Program-made: the position numbers and the translations under genes
Shown here: piece after piece, positions 1 to 5,826 of the stretch
Layout: each line of letters begins with the position of its first letter
How positions within the stretch are numbered: the first letter of the stretch is position 1
Origin: an uncultured Clostridiaceae bacterium
Lineage (GTDB): Bacteria > Bacillota > Clostridia > Lachnospirales > Lachnospiraceae
Assembly (NCBI GenBank): GCA_947175805.1
Contig: CAMWOF010000071.1
Coordinates: forward strand, 1-9,512
Reading direction: 5' to 3'
Length of the DNA: 9,512 nucleotides
Notes under the pieces: model-generated
Seen by the model: the letters and a program-made list of their open reading frames with translations, nothing else
The model's database searches: none
Told to the model about the DNA's origin: nothing

Positions 1-162
1 GGTATATCACTTTTCATTTTAGATAACCACACATTTTTTCATAATTTTTTCTTAAACGTATTCGCACGGCACACATGTGTAAAAACACATCGAAAATCCC
101 AAAAAATTTGCGTCAAATATTTACACCGTACAAAGCAAATACACAAAAAAGAGTAATGAACA

Positions 163-191
163 TTGAATGTATAGATTTTTAATGGTAAAAT
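163..191 (+). promoter_or_regulatory. Candidate sigma-A promoter for the small membrane protein gene
   Basis: A -35-like TTGAAT (163-168) and a -10-like TAAAAT (186-191) are separated by exactly 17 bp and lie about 70 bp upstream of the small ORF starting at 259. The -35 matches four of six consensus bases and the -10 five of six. The surrounding DNA is very AT-rich, so chance matches are likely. The rest of 1-258 holds no convincing gene. It has a short perfect inverted repeat, ATGTGT/ACACAT with a 4-nt loop (75-90), with no T-run and no obvious role. Confidence 0.3.
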
Positions 192-258
192 TGGATTACT
201 AAAAAATGAGTTGCTTATACGGGAAAAATGAAAAGCAAGAGGAAGGGAATAGATAATT

Positions 259-474
259 ATGAATAAAAAGAGAATATGTGCAATTATATATTTTGTTGCT
301 GCAGTACTTGCCGATATTGCGGCATTGATTTATTTTATTGGGCCGTCTAAATATCTTGGCGGGATATGCCTATGTTTAGGTTCAACTATGTTGTGTTTAG
401 GCTCTGTATATTTGAATCAATACCAGAAAGAAAAAAATGAAAGCGATAAACCGGAAAATGAAAATGAAAAATAA
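259..474 (+). CDS. Small two-helix membrane protein, function unknown
   Basis: This 71-residue protein is not a family I recognise. A basic N-terminus (MNKKR) precedes a hydrophobic segment at about residues 8-27 and a second at about 32-52, followed by a strongly charged Lys/Glu/Asn tail of about 18 residues. It is therefore probably a two-pass membrane hairpin with its tail on the same side as the N-terminus. An AGAGGAAGG ribosome binding site (239-247) lies about 11 bases before the ATG. The gene is AT-richer than the enzymes downstream. It sits alone, and the next gene has its own promoter, so no operon partner is visible. The SD, the paired helices and the charged tail argue for a real gene, but comparative evidence is lacking. 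Confidence 0.55.
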   Translation: MNKKRICAIIYFVAAVLADIAALIYFIGPSKYLGGICLCLGSTMLCLGSVYLNQYQKEKNESDKPENENEK

Positions 475-486
475 AAAGCAAAAGAT

Positions 487-515
487 TAGACAACCAAGTG
501 TTTCTGTGATAAAAT
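487..515 (+). promoter_or_regulatory. Sigma-A promoter of the aldose 1-epimerase gene
   Basis: TAGACA (487-492, five of six bases of TTGACA) is 17 bp from TAAAAT (510-515, five of six). The -10 is preceded by TG one base upstream (507-508), the extended -10 form. Transcription would start near 522 and give a leader of about 70 nt. That leader contains only a small CGGA/TCCG hairpin, and I recognise no riboswitch in it. The promoter makes the epimerase gene independent of the small gene upstream. Confidence 0.5.
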
Positions 516-592
516 AAGTCTATTTAGTGGGCACCGGATAACCTCCGTTTTCCGCTCCCAAAACAACGCAAGCTAAGAAAGGAAATGAAAGC

Positions 593-1600
593 ATGACAGT
601 CAGCGCTAAAAAAATTGATTACAAGGGTGAAGAATGTGTGGAGCTTGCCGTCGGCGATTATGTGGCATATATCGCTCCATTTATAGGCAGCAATGTTATC
701 CGGCTTTACCATTCGGGAAAGGATATTGAGCTTCTCCGCTATGATAAGGATGCTGCCATGGAGGATTTAAAGGCATCCCCTGAGATATACGGGCTTCCTA
801 CACTGTATCTGCCGAACAGACTGGCAGACGGCAAACTGAAGACCTCCGACGCCACCTACCAGTTCCCGGTGAATGAACCGCAGTTTAATACGCATTTGCA
901 CGGTTTTCTTCACAAGCGTCTCTACGAAGTATGTGAGCTTACAACCGGGGATGATTCTGCCATGGTAAAGACCGCATATACATATGATGAAAAGGACGAG
1001 GCATTTACCTATTTCCCCGTTTCTTTTCGATCTGAGATTCAGATAACACTGACGCCGGAAGGGCTTTCCTATACACTGACCATGACAAATCTTTCCCAGG
1101 TGCAGATGCCATTTGGCATATGCTCCCATACAGCATTTCCTGCTCCCTTTACAAAAGGCGGAGACGGCATGGATGTACGCCTTTATATTCCGATTGGCGA
1201 CAAGTGCGAGATTGATGAGGAGCGACGCCTGGCGACAGAGGAGCTGCTTCCGCTGGATGGCCATGATAAGCAGTATTTAACCGGCAGCATGATTCCGGTT
1301 CACCAGCCGCTGGATACGGAAATGTACTTCGGCGAAGTGGGCGTGAAGGACGATGCGCCGTTTTACGGCTCTATCGCCACCGACATTAAGACCGGCACTC
1401 GTATCTGTTACGAGGTTGACAGGGAATATAAGTTTTTCATCGTCTGGAACGACTGGGGCGAGAAGGGATATTTTTGTGTGGAGCCGCAGACCTGGATGGT
1501 CAATGCGCCGAACCTTTCCCTGCTGCCGGAGACCACCGGTTATCAGGAGCTGGCTCCGGGCGAATCCAAAACCCTGGTGCAAAAACTCTATCTGGCATAG
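593..1600 (+). CDS. Aldose 1-epimerase family protein (GalM-like mutarotase)
   Basis: The 335-residue protein has the galactose-mutarotase beta-sandwich signatures in order: N75-R76 (sugar-binding Arg), H101-x-H103-G104, H179 within SHTAFPAPF (general acid region), and E297 within VEPQTW, the position of the catalytic base. In this family such residues interconvert the alpha and beta anomers of free hexoses. There is no signal peptide, so it should act in the cytoplasm. The start is supported by AAAGGAAA (578-585), about 8 bases before the ATG. It has its own promoter and terminator and sits 168 bp before a cellobiose phosphorylase gene on the same strand, which suggests a shared role in beta-glucoside use (inference). 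Its length is typical for the family. The sugar substrate cannot be told from sequence, and some members act on hexose-6-phosphates or on oligosaccharides. Confidence 0.9.
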   Translation: MTVSAKKIDYKGEECVELAVGDYVAYIAPFIGSNVIRLYHSGKDIELLRYDKDAAMEDLKASPEIYGLPTLYLPNRLADGKLKTSDATYQFPVNEPQFNTHLHGFLHKRLYEVCELTTGDDSAMVKTAYTYDEKDEAFTYFPVSFRSEIQITLTPEGLSYTLTMTNLSQVQMPFGICSHTAFPAPFTKGGDGMDVRLYIPIGDKCEIDEERRLATEELLPLDGHDKQYLTGSMIPVHQPLDTEMYFGEVGVKDDAPFYGSIATDIKTGTRICYEVDREYKFFIVWNDWGEKGYFCVEPQTWMVNAPNLSLLPETTGYQELAPGESKTLVQKLYLA

Positions 1601-1628
1601 ACAAATTTCACAATTGTCTTTAGAAAGA

Positions 1629-1662
1629 CCGTCATTTTCTTCGTGAAAGTGTCGGTTTTTTT
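1629..1662 (+). terminator. Rho-independent terminator after the epimerase gene
   Basis: CCGTCATTTTC (1629-1639) pairs with GAAAGTGTCGG (1645-1655) across a 5-nt TTCGT loop, with one T-T mismatch and one G-T wobble. Seven T residues (1656-1662) follow directly. It lies 28 bp after the stop codon and separates the epimerase transcript from the cellobiose phosphorylase transcript. Confidence 0.8.
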
Positions 1663-1663
1663 C

Positions 1664-1692
1664 TTGTGTTTTAGCGCTTGATATTATATAAT
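1664..1692 (+). promoter_or_regulatory. Sigma-A promoter of the cellobiose phosphorylase gene
   Basis: A perfect TATAAT (1687-1692) lies 17 bp after TTGTGT (1664-1669), which keeps the important TTG. The -35 begins directly after the T-run of the preceding terminator. The predicted leader is about 68 nt and ends in AGGAAGG (1751-1757), 10 bases before the ATG. An AGCGCT palindrome lies in the spacer; it resembles the core of a CcpA cre site, but the flanks match poorly. Confidence 0.55.
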
Positions 1693-1767
1693 GGATTACA
1701 GTACCGCTGCATGGGGCTGTCCATTTGGCTACGTGCAAGCACAAATAGAAAGGAAGGTATTTAGCAC

Positions 1768-4221
1768 ATGAAATTTGGTTACTTTGATGATGAGAACAAA
1801 GAGTATGTCATCACCTCTCCTAAGACTCCATACCCATGGATTAACTACTTAGGAACCCAGGATTTCTTTTCTCTGATTTCTAACACGGCAGGAGGCTACA
1901 GCTTCTATAAAGATGCCCGTCTTAGAAGAATCACGAGATATCGTTACAACAATGTTCCGGTAGATATGGGTGGGCGTTATTTTTACATAAACGAAGCCGG
2001 AACGATTTGGAATCCGGGCTGGTCTCCTGTGAAGACAGATCTGGATGCCTACGAGTGCCGTCATGGTATGGGTTACACACAGATTACAGGTAAGAAAAAT
2101 GATTTAGAGGCACAGGTTACTTTCTTTGTTCCTCAGAATTTTCAGGGCGAGGTTCAGAAGGTTACCTTAACAAATACCTCCTCCGCTTCTAAGAGCTTTA
2201 CACTGTTCTCTTTCCTGGAATGGTGCTTATGGAATGCAGAGGACGACTCTACGAACTTCCAGCGCAACTTTAACACCGGCGAGGTGGAGGTGGAGGGTTC
2301 CACTCTGTTCCACAAGACCGAGTACAAGGAGCGCCGCGACCATTTTGCATTTTACACGGTAAATGCCGACATTACAGGCTATGACTGTGACCGTGAGAGC
2401 TTTATGGGACTCTATAACGGTTTTGGCAATCCTGATGCAGTGATGAACGGCAAGTCCACGAATTCCAAGGCGGACGGCTGGTCACCGATTGCTTCCCACA
2501 GCCTTGATATTACACTGGCTGCCGGAGAGAAGAAGGAGCTGGTATTTGTTCTGGGCTATGTGGAGAACGGCGAGGACAAGTGGAATGCCGACGGCTCCAT
2601 GAAGAAGGACAAGGCTTATGCCATGATGAAGCAGTTTGACACTGCCGAGAAAGCAGACGCAGCATTGGCTGACCTTAAGAAGACCTGGGCAGAGCTGCTC
2701 TCCAAGTATACAGTTAAGACACCGGATGAGAAGGTTGACCGGATGGTGAATATCTGGAACCAGTATCAGTGCATGGTTACATTTAATATGTCTCGTTCCG
2801 CTTCTTATTTTGAGAGCGGTATCGGACGTGGTATGGGCTTCCGGGATTCCAACCAGGATTTACTTGGCTTTGTTCACCAGATTCCTGACAGGGCAAGGGA
2901 GCGAATCCTCGATTTGGCTGCTACCCAGTTTGAGGACGGCGGATGCTTCCATCAGTATCAGCCTCTGACAAAGAAGGGGAATGACGCCGTGGGCGGCGAT
3001 TTCTCTGACGACCCATTGTGGATGATTTTATCTACTGCTGCTTACATAAAGGAAACCGGCGATTACAGTATTCTGGACGAGATGGTTCCATACAGAAATG
3101 ATGATAAGCTGGCACAGCCGATGATGCATCATTTACAGCAATCCTTCTACCGGGTTGTGAACAATGTTGGTCCTCATGGCTTACCGCTTTCCATGCGTGC
3201 AGACTGGAATGACTGTCTGAACCTTTCGTGCTTCTCCAATACACCGGGCGAGAGCTTCCAGACATGGACCTCTCCGAAGTATGGCGATGATAAATACTCC
3301 AAGGTTGCCGAGTCCTTATTTGTGGCTACCCTGTTCTGCTATGCCGGACCTGAGTATGTTGCCCTCTGCAAGAAGAAAGGGCTTGATGACCAGGCTGCAA
3401 AGGCACAGGCAGAGATTGACAAGATGAAAGATAATATTATTGAGCATGGCTATGACGGCGAATGGTTCTTAAGAGCTTATGATGACTTCGGCAAGAAGGT
3501 CGGCTCCAAGGAATGTGAAGAGGGCAAGATTTTCATTGAGCCACAGGGCTTCGCAGTTATGGCAGAGATTGGAAAGGACAAGGGCTATGACATTCAGACC
3601 TTGAACAGCATCGACAAGTATTTGAACTGCGAGCACGGTCTGGTTCTCAACAACCCTGCATTTACGAAATATTACATCGAGTACGGTGAAATTTCCACCT
3701 ATCCGGCAGGCTACAAGGAGAATGCCGGCATCTTCTGCCACAACAACGCATGGATTATCTGTGCAGAGGCCTATGCAGGCAGAGGGGACAAGGCATTTGA
3801 ATACTACTCAAAGATTGCGCCTGCATTCCGCGAGGAGAAGTATTCAGATTTACACAGAACCGAACCATATGTATACGCACAGATGATTGCCGGCAAGGAT
3901 GCAGGACGCCACGGTGAGGCAAAGAACTCATGGCTGACTGGTACTGCCGCATGGAACTTTGTAGCGATTTCACAGTATATTTTAGGTATGATTCCTGACT
4001 ACGACGGTCTGAAGATTGACCCTTCCATTCCGTCAGCATGGGACGGCTTTACAGCTTCCCGTACATTCCGGGGTGATACCTTTGAGATTACGATTTCCAA
4101 TCCGAACCATGTGTGCAAGGGTGTCAAGAGCGTAACCGTTGACGGCAATGCCATAGATGGCAATGTACTTCCGGTATTCGGCGATGGCAAGACACACAAG
4201 GTCGAGGTAGTGATGGGTTAG
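1768..4221 (+). CDS. cbpA: Cellobiose phosphorylase (GH94)
   Basis: The 817-residue protein is full length for GH94 cellobiose phosphorylases (about 810-825 residues) and has no signal peptide, so it is cytoplasmic. It converts cellobiose and phosphate into alpha-glucose-1-phosphate and glucose with inversion (EC 2.4.1.20). Visible landmarks are the N-terminal beta-sandwich (residues about 1-290), GRGMGFRDSNQD at 353-364 in the (alpha/alpha)6 barrel, R477-ADWNDCLN with D482 as the predicted general acid, FCHNNAW with H658, and WLTGTAAW at 722-729 in the phosphate-binding region. RADWNDCLN and its surroundings favour cellobiose over the chitobiose or cellodextrin branches, but substrate within GH94 can shift, and cellobionate or laminaribiose enzymes are alternatives. 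The gene has its own promoter and a strong terminator. Phosphorolysis saves one ATP per disaccharide, which fits an anaerobe. The symbol cbpA is one of several in use for this enzyme. Confidence 0.95.
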   Translation: MKFGYFDDENKEYVITSPKTPYPWINYLGTQDFFSLISNTAGGYSFYKDARLRRITRYRYNNVPVDMGGRYFYINEAGTIWNPGWSPVKTDLDAYECRHGMGYTQITGKKNDLEAQVTFFVPQNFQGEVQKVTLTNTSSASKSFTLFSFLEWCLWNAEDDSTNFQRNFNTGEVEVEGSTLFHKTEYKERRDHFAFYTVNADITGYDCDRESFMGLYNGFGNPDAVMNGKSTNSKADGWSPIASHSLDITLAAGEKKELVFVLGYVENGEDKWNADGSMKKDKAYAMMKQFDTAEKADAALADLKKTWAELLSKYTVKTPDEKVDRMVNIWNQYQCMVTFNMSRSASYFESGIGRGMGFRDSNQDLLGFVHQIPDRARERILDLAATQFEDGGCFHQYQPLTKKGNDAVGGDFSDDPLWMILSTAAYIKETGDYSILDEMVPYRNDDKLAQPMMHHLQQSFYRVVNNVGPHGLPLSMRADWNDCLNLSCFSNTPGESFQTWTSPKYGDDKYSKVAESLFVATLFCYAGPEYVALCKKKGLDDQAAKAQAEIDKMKDNIIEHGYDGEWFLRAYDDFGKKVGSKECEEGKIFIEPQGFAVMAEIGKDKGYDIQTLNSIDKYLNCEHGLVLNNPAFTKYYIEYGEISTYPAGYKENAGIFCHNNAWIICAEAYAGRGDKAFEYYSKIAPAFREEKYSDLHRTEPYVYAQMIAGKDAGRHGEAKNSWLTGTAAWNFVAISQYILGMIPDYDGLKIDPSIPSAWDGFTASRTFRGDTFEITISNPNHVCKGVKSVTVDGNAIDGNVLPVFGDGKTHKVEVVMG

Positions 4222-4241
4222 TACCATTGCGCAAATGATTT

Positions 4242-4276
4242 GAGCCCGCTGCACATGCAGCGGGCTCGCTTTTTTT
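4242..4276 (+). terminator. Strong rho-independent terminator after cellobiose phosphorylase
   Basis: A perfect GC-rich 10-bp stem, GAGCCCGCTG (4242-4251) and CAGCGGGCTC (4258-4267), encloses the loop CACATG. A run of seven T residues (4270-4276) follows two bases after the stem. It ends the plus-strand transcript just before the converging minus-strand perR gene. Confidence 0.95.
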
Positions 4277-4316
4277 ATCATTATCATTTTAAAGGTCTAA
4301 AACACACTTCATCTTG

Positions 4317-4343
4317 AAAAGCATAGCACATTTACCCTATGCT
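4317..4343 (-). terminator. Possible weak terminator of perR
   Basis: Read on the minus strand, AGCATAG (which contains the perR stop codon) and CTATGCT form a 7-bp inverted repeat with a 10-nt loop, followed by TTTTC. The stem is short and the T-run only four bases, so termination may be inefficient. No stronger candidate lies before the converging GH94 terminator. Confidence 0.35.
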
Positions 4344-4735
4344 GTCTGGTTGTTTTCCCTGCACCTTGCGCAATAGCCCTTAAACAGTACTGTATGCCCT
4401 GTAATCAGGCCGTCCGTATGCTCCGCTGCCGCTTTCGTCAAAAGCTCGGTCATATCCATCTCTACATCACTGACCTCGCCGCAGTCCACACACATAAAAT
4501 GATAATGCGGATGGACAAAGCCGTCAAACCGGTCAACCTTGCCGTCGCAGGAAAACTTTAAAATTTTTCCCTGTTCCGCAAGCAGGGAAAGATTCCTGTA
4601 GACAGTACCCAGGCTCAAATTCGGCATAGTCTCTCTAAGGGACATGTACACCGTGTCCGCTGTAGGATGGTCCTTCCTCGTCTGCAAAAATGCTATAATC
4701 GCTTCTCTTTGTCTGCTTCTCTTTAATTTCGCCAT
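4337..4735 (-). CDS. perR: PerR-type peroxide-sensing regulator (Fur family)
   Basis: This 132-residue Fur-family repressor has an N-terminal winged helix (residues about 1-75, with the recognition region LSLGTVYRNLSLL at 40-52) and a C-terminal dimerisation and metal domain. Aligned by eye to Bacillus subtilis PerR, all five regulatory-metal ligands are present: H23, D71 (in DRFDG), H77, H79 and D90. The two Asp ligands are the positions where Fur proteins usually differ. The structural zinc site is complete as C82-x-x-C85 and C122-x-x-C125. PerR senses peroxide by metal-catalysed His oxidation and represses oxidative-stress genes. AAAAGGA (4741-4747) lies 5 bases before the ATG. It follows spoIIQ in the same direction but has its own promoter. 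Fur or Zur remain less likely alternatives; the operator at its promoter is more Fur-like (see that entry). Confidence 0.88.
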   Translation of the reverse strand: MAKLKRSRQREAIIAFLQTRKDHPTADTVYMSLRETMPNLSLGTVYRNLSLLAEQGKILKFSCDGKVDRFDGFVHPHYHFMCVDCGEVSDVEMDMTELLTKAAAEHTDGLITGHTVLFKGYCARCRENNQTA

Positions 4736-4756
4736 AATTATCCTTTTCTGTAATAA

Positions 4757-4771
4757 TGATTCTTATTTTCA
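4757..4771 (-). promoter_or_regulatory. Fur/PerR-type operator at the perR start site
   Basis: On the minus strand TGAAAATAAGAATCA matches the 7-1-7 Fur box TGATAATNATTATCA at 11 of 14 positions and the PerR box TTATAATNATTATAA at 9 of 14. It is the centre of a larger imperfect palindrome (4753-4775, outer arms ATAATGA/TCATTAT). It covers the predicted transcription start and touches the -10, so binding there would block initiation. Autoregulation is the simplest reading. It could instead be the site of a separate Fur protein. Confidence 0.5.
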
Positions 4772-4799
4772 TTATATCCGTATATATTTTTATCGTCAA
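4771..4799 (-). promoter_or_regulatory. Sigma-A promoter of perR
   Basis: On the minus strand TTGACG (4799-4794, five of six bases) is 17 bp from a perfect TATAAT (4776-4771), the best promoter in the window. Transcription would start near 4764, giving a leader of about 29 nt that runs through the operator to the AAAAGGA ribosome binding site. Confidence 0.8.
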
Positions 4800-4806
4800 C
4801 ACAAAT

Positions 4807-4850
4807 GTAAAGAAACACATTTTTTACCATGCAAAAATGTGTTTCTTTAC
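4807..4850. repeat. 18-bp perfect AT-rich inverted repeat between spoIIQ and perR
   Basis: GTAAAGAAACACATTTTT (4807-4824) and its exact reverse complement (4833-4850) flank an 8-nt loop, TACCATGC. It begins 8 bp after the spoIIQ stop and ends 7 bp before the perR -35. As RNA it would end the spoIIQ transcript, but neither strand has a proper T-run after the stem, so it is not a classical intrinsic terminator. It could be a processing or 3'-end stabilising hairpin, or an operator. TTTACCAT also occurs twice here, at 4823-4830 and 4846-4853. Confidence 0.75.
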
Positions 4851-4858
4851 CATACATT

Positions 4859-5698
4859 TTAGTCCGCCATCAGGCTGACCGGATTAATTGGTTTGTCATC
4901 CTTTGTGATGGCAATATAGAGATGGGAGCCTTCCTTCTCAAAATAGCTGGACGGCTCTGCCACGGATGCCAGCTTATCTCCTGCGCCCACCTGGTCATTT
5001 TCACTCACATGGATGTCTTCCAACTGTCCATAAAATACCTCATATCCGTTTCCTAAATCCATCACCAGATAGTTGCCGTATTCATTTGATTTTCCAATTT
5101 CCTTAATCTTACCCGCATAAACGGAGGCTACCTGGTCTCCGTGCTCGGAGGCAATCAGCATGCCCGGATTGCATTTGTATTGCTCCAGGGTTCTAAAGTA
5201 TACCGTGGTATCCATGCTGTAAGGCAGGATAATATCGCCGGTAACCGGCCAGGTTAATGTCTGTGCACCGTTATATGCGTTCCGGCTGTCGACGGTCTTC
5301 GTGGTGTCATCCTGCTCCTCCTCAGAGGCTGATGCTTCATCATTGTTTTCATTTTCCTCCTGTGCATCACCATCCGAAAGTGTTTCATTTACTGGCGGCT
5401 CCTCTGTGTTGGCATCATCCGGCGCATCCATATCCGGTGCGGATTGTATGTCTGCGCGGGCCTGCTCCGTCGGCATGCTGTCATCCATCTCACCCTGTTC
5501 ATCCTGCGCCAATACGTTATCCTCGCCCAGTACATCCACATTGTCCGCTTCCTGCATAATCTCCTGGTTGGAAGCATTTAAATCAATGCTTTGGTCCTTT
5601 GTAGTTTTTTTGCTGTTCAGGTTATATGCCGCCAGCACTGTCACCAATGCAACAATACCCACGCCAAATGCCCCGTAAAATAAATAATCCTTTTTCAC
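4859..5698 (-). CDS. spoIIQ: SpoIIQ-like LytM/M23 protein, catalytic site degenerate
   Basis: Counting from the GTG at 5698, the protein has 279 residues: a transmembrane segment at about 6-26, a very acidic, low-complexity linker at about 35-137, and a LytM/M23 domain at about 145-276. The fold landmarks align with SpoIIQ, the forespore protein that binds SpoIIIAH across the intermembrane space during engulfment and builds the feeding-tube channel. The M23 zinc ligands are mostly lost: HxxxD reads N177-P-G-M-L181, the later His in the YxHL position is Q225, and the terminal HxH is H259-L-Y261. Peptidase activity is therefore unlikely and a scaffold role is inferred. GAGGTGAT (5706-5713) lies 7 bases before the GTG, whereas the in-frame ATG at 5737 has no ribosome binding site. 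Two ATGs (5704, 5707) lie too close to the SD. Proximity to spoIID supports the name. Confidence 0.8.
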   Translation of the reverse strand: MKKDYLFYGAFGVGIVALVTVLAAYNLNSKKTTKDQSIDLNASNQEIMQEADNVDVLGEDNVLAQDEQGEMDDSMPTEQARADIQSAPDMDAPDDANTEEPPVNETLSDGDAQEENENNDEASASEEEQDDTTKTVDSRNAYNGAQTLTWPVTGDIILPYSMDTTVYFRTLEQYKCNPGMLIASEHGDQVASVYAGKIKEIGKSNEYGNYLVMDLGNGYEVFYGQLEDIHVSENDQVGAGDKLASVAEPSSYFEKEGSHLYIAITKDDKPINPVSLMAD

Positions 5699-5826
5699 TA
5701 TCATCATCACCTCATGATTAGCATTGCCAAATCCCATGAGATTATGCAGTAAAAAAGGACTATTTTTATCACACAGAGCAATTCTCCGGTTTTATCTTTT
5801 TAAATATGCCTGTAAATTGGGTTTAT

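Noticed and set aside
75..90. ATGTGT/ACACAT hairpin in the leader region, considered as a terminator
   Set aside because: Six AT-rich base pairs with no T-run; too weak to call.
1..156. A plus-strand frame open from base 1 to a TAA at 154-156, possibly the end of an upstream gene
   Set aside because: The 51 codons give a Lys/His/Phe-rich sequence with no recognisable fold, in very AT-rich intergenic-looking DNA, and no terminator follows it.
767..1264. A 165-codon minus-strand open frame inside the epimerase gene
   Set aside because: It is antisense to a gene with all its catalytic motifs, and its Cys/Arg-rich translation looks like a shadow frame.
1670..1684. A possible CcpA cre site around AGCGCT in the cellobiose phosphorylase promoter
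   Set aside because: Only the central CG core fits; the flanking TGNAA and CA positions do not match, so catabolite control cannot be claimed from this.
4635..4862. Short open frames across the perR promoter on both strands
   Set aside because: They overlap the promoter, operator and hairpin, have AT-driven hydrophobic translations and no ribosome binding site.
5720..5747. A possible sigma-F promoter for spoIIQ: GCATA (5747-5743) and GGCAATGCT (5728-5720) on the minus strand
   Set aside because: The -10 lacks the conserved A at position 7 and the spacer is 14 bp, shorter than expected. It is suggestive only because spoIIQ is a sigma-F gene in Bacillus.
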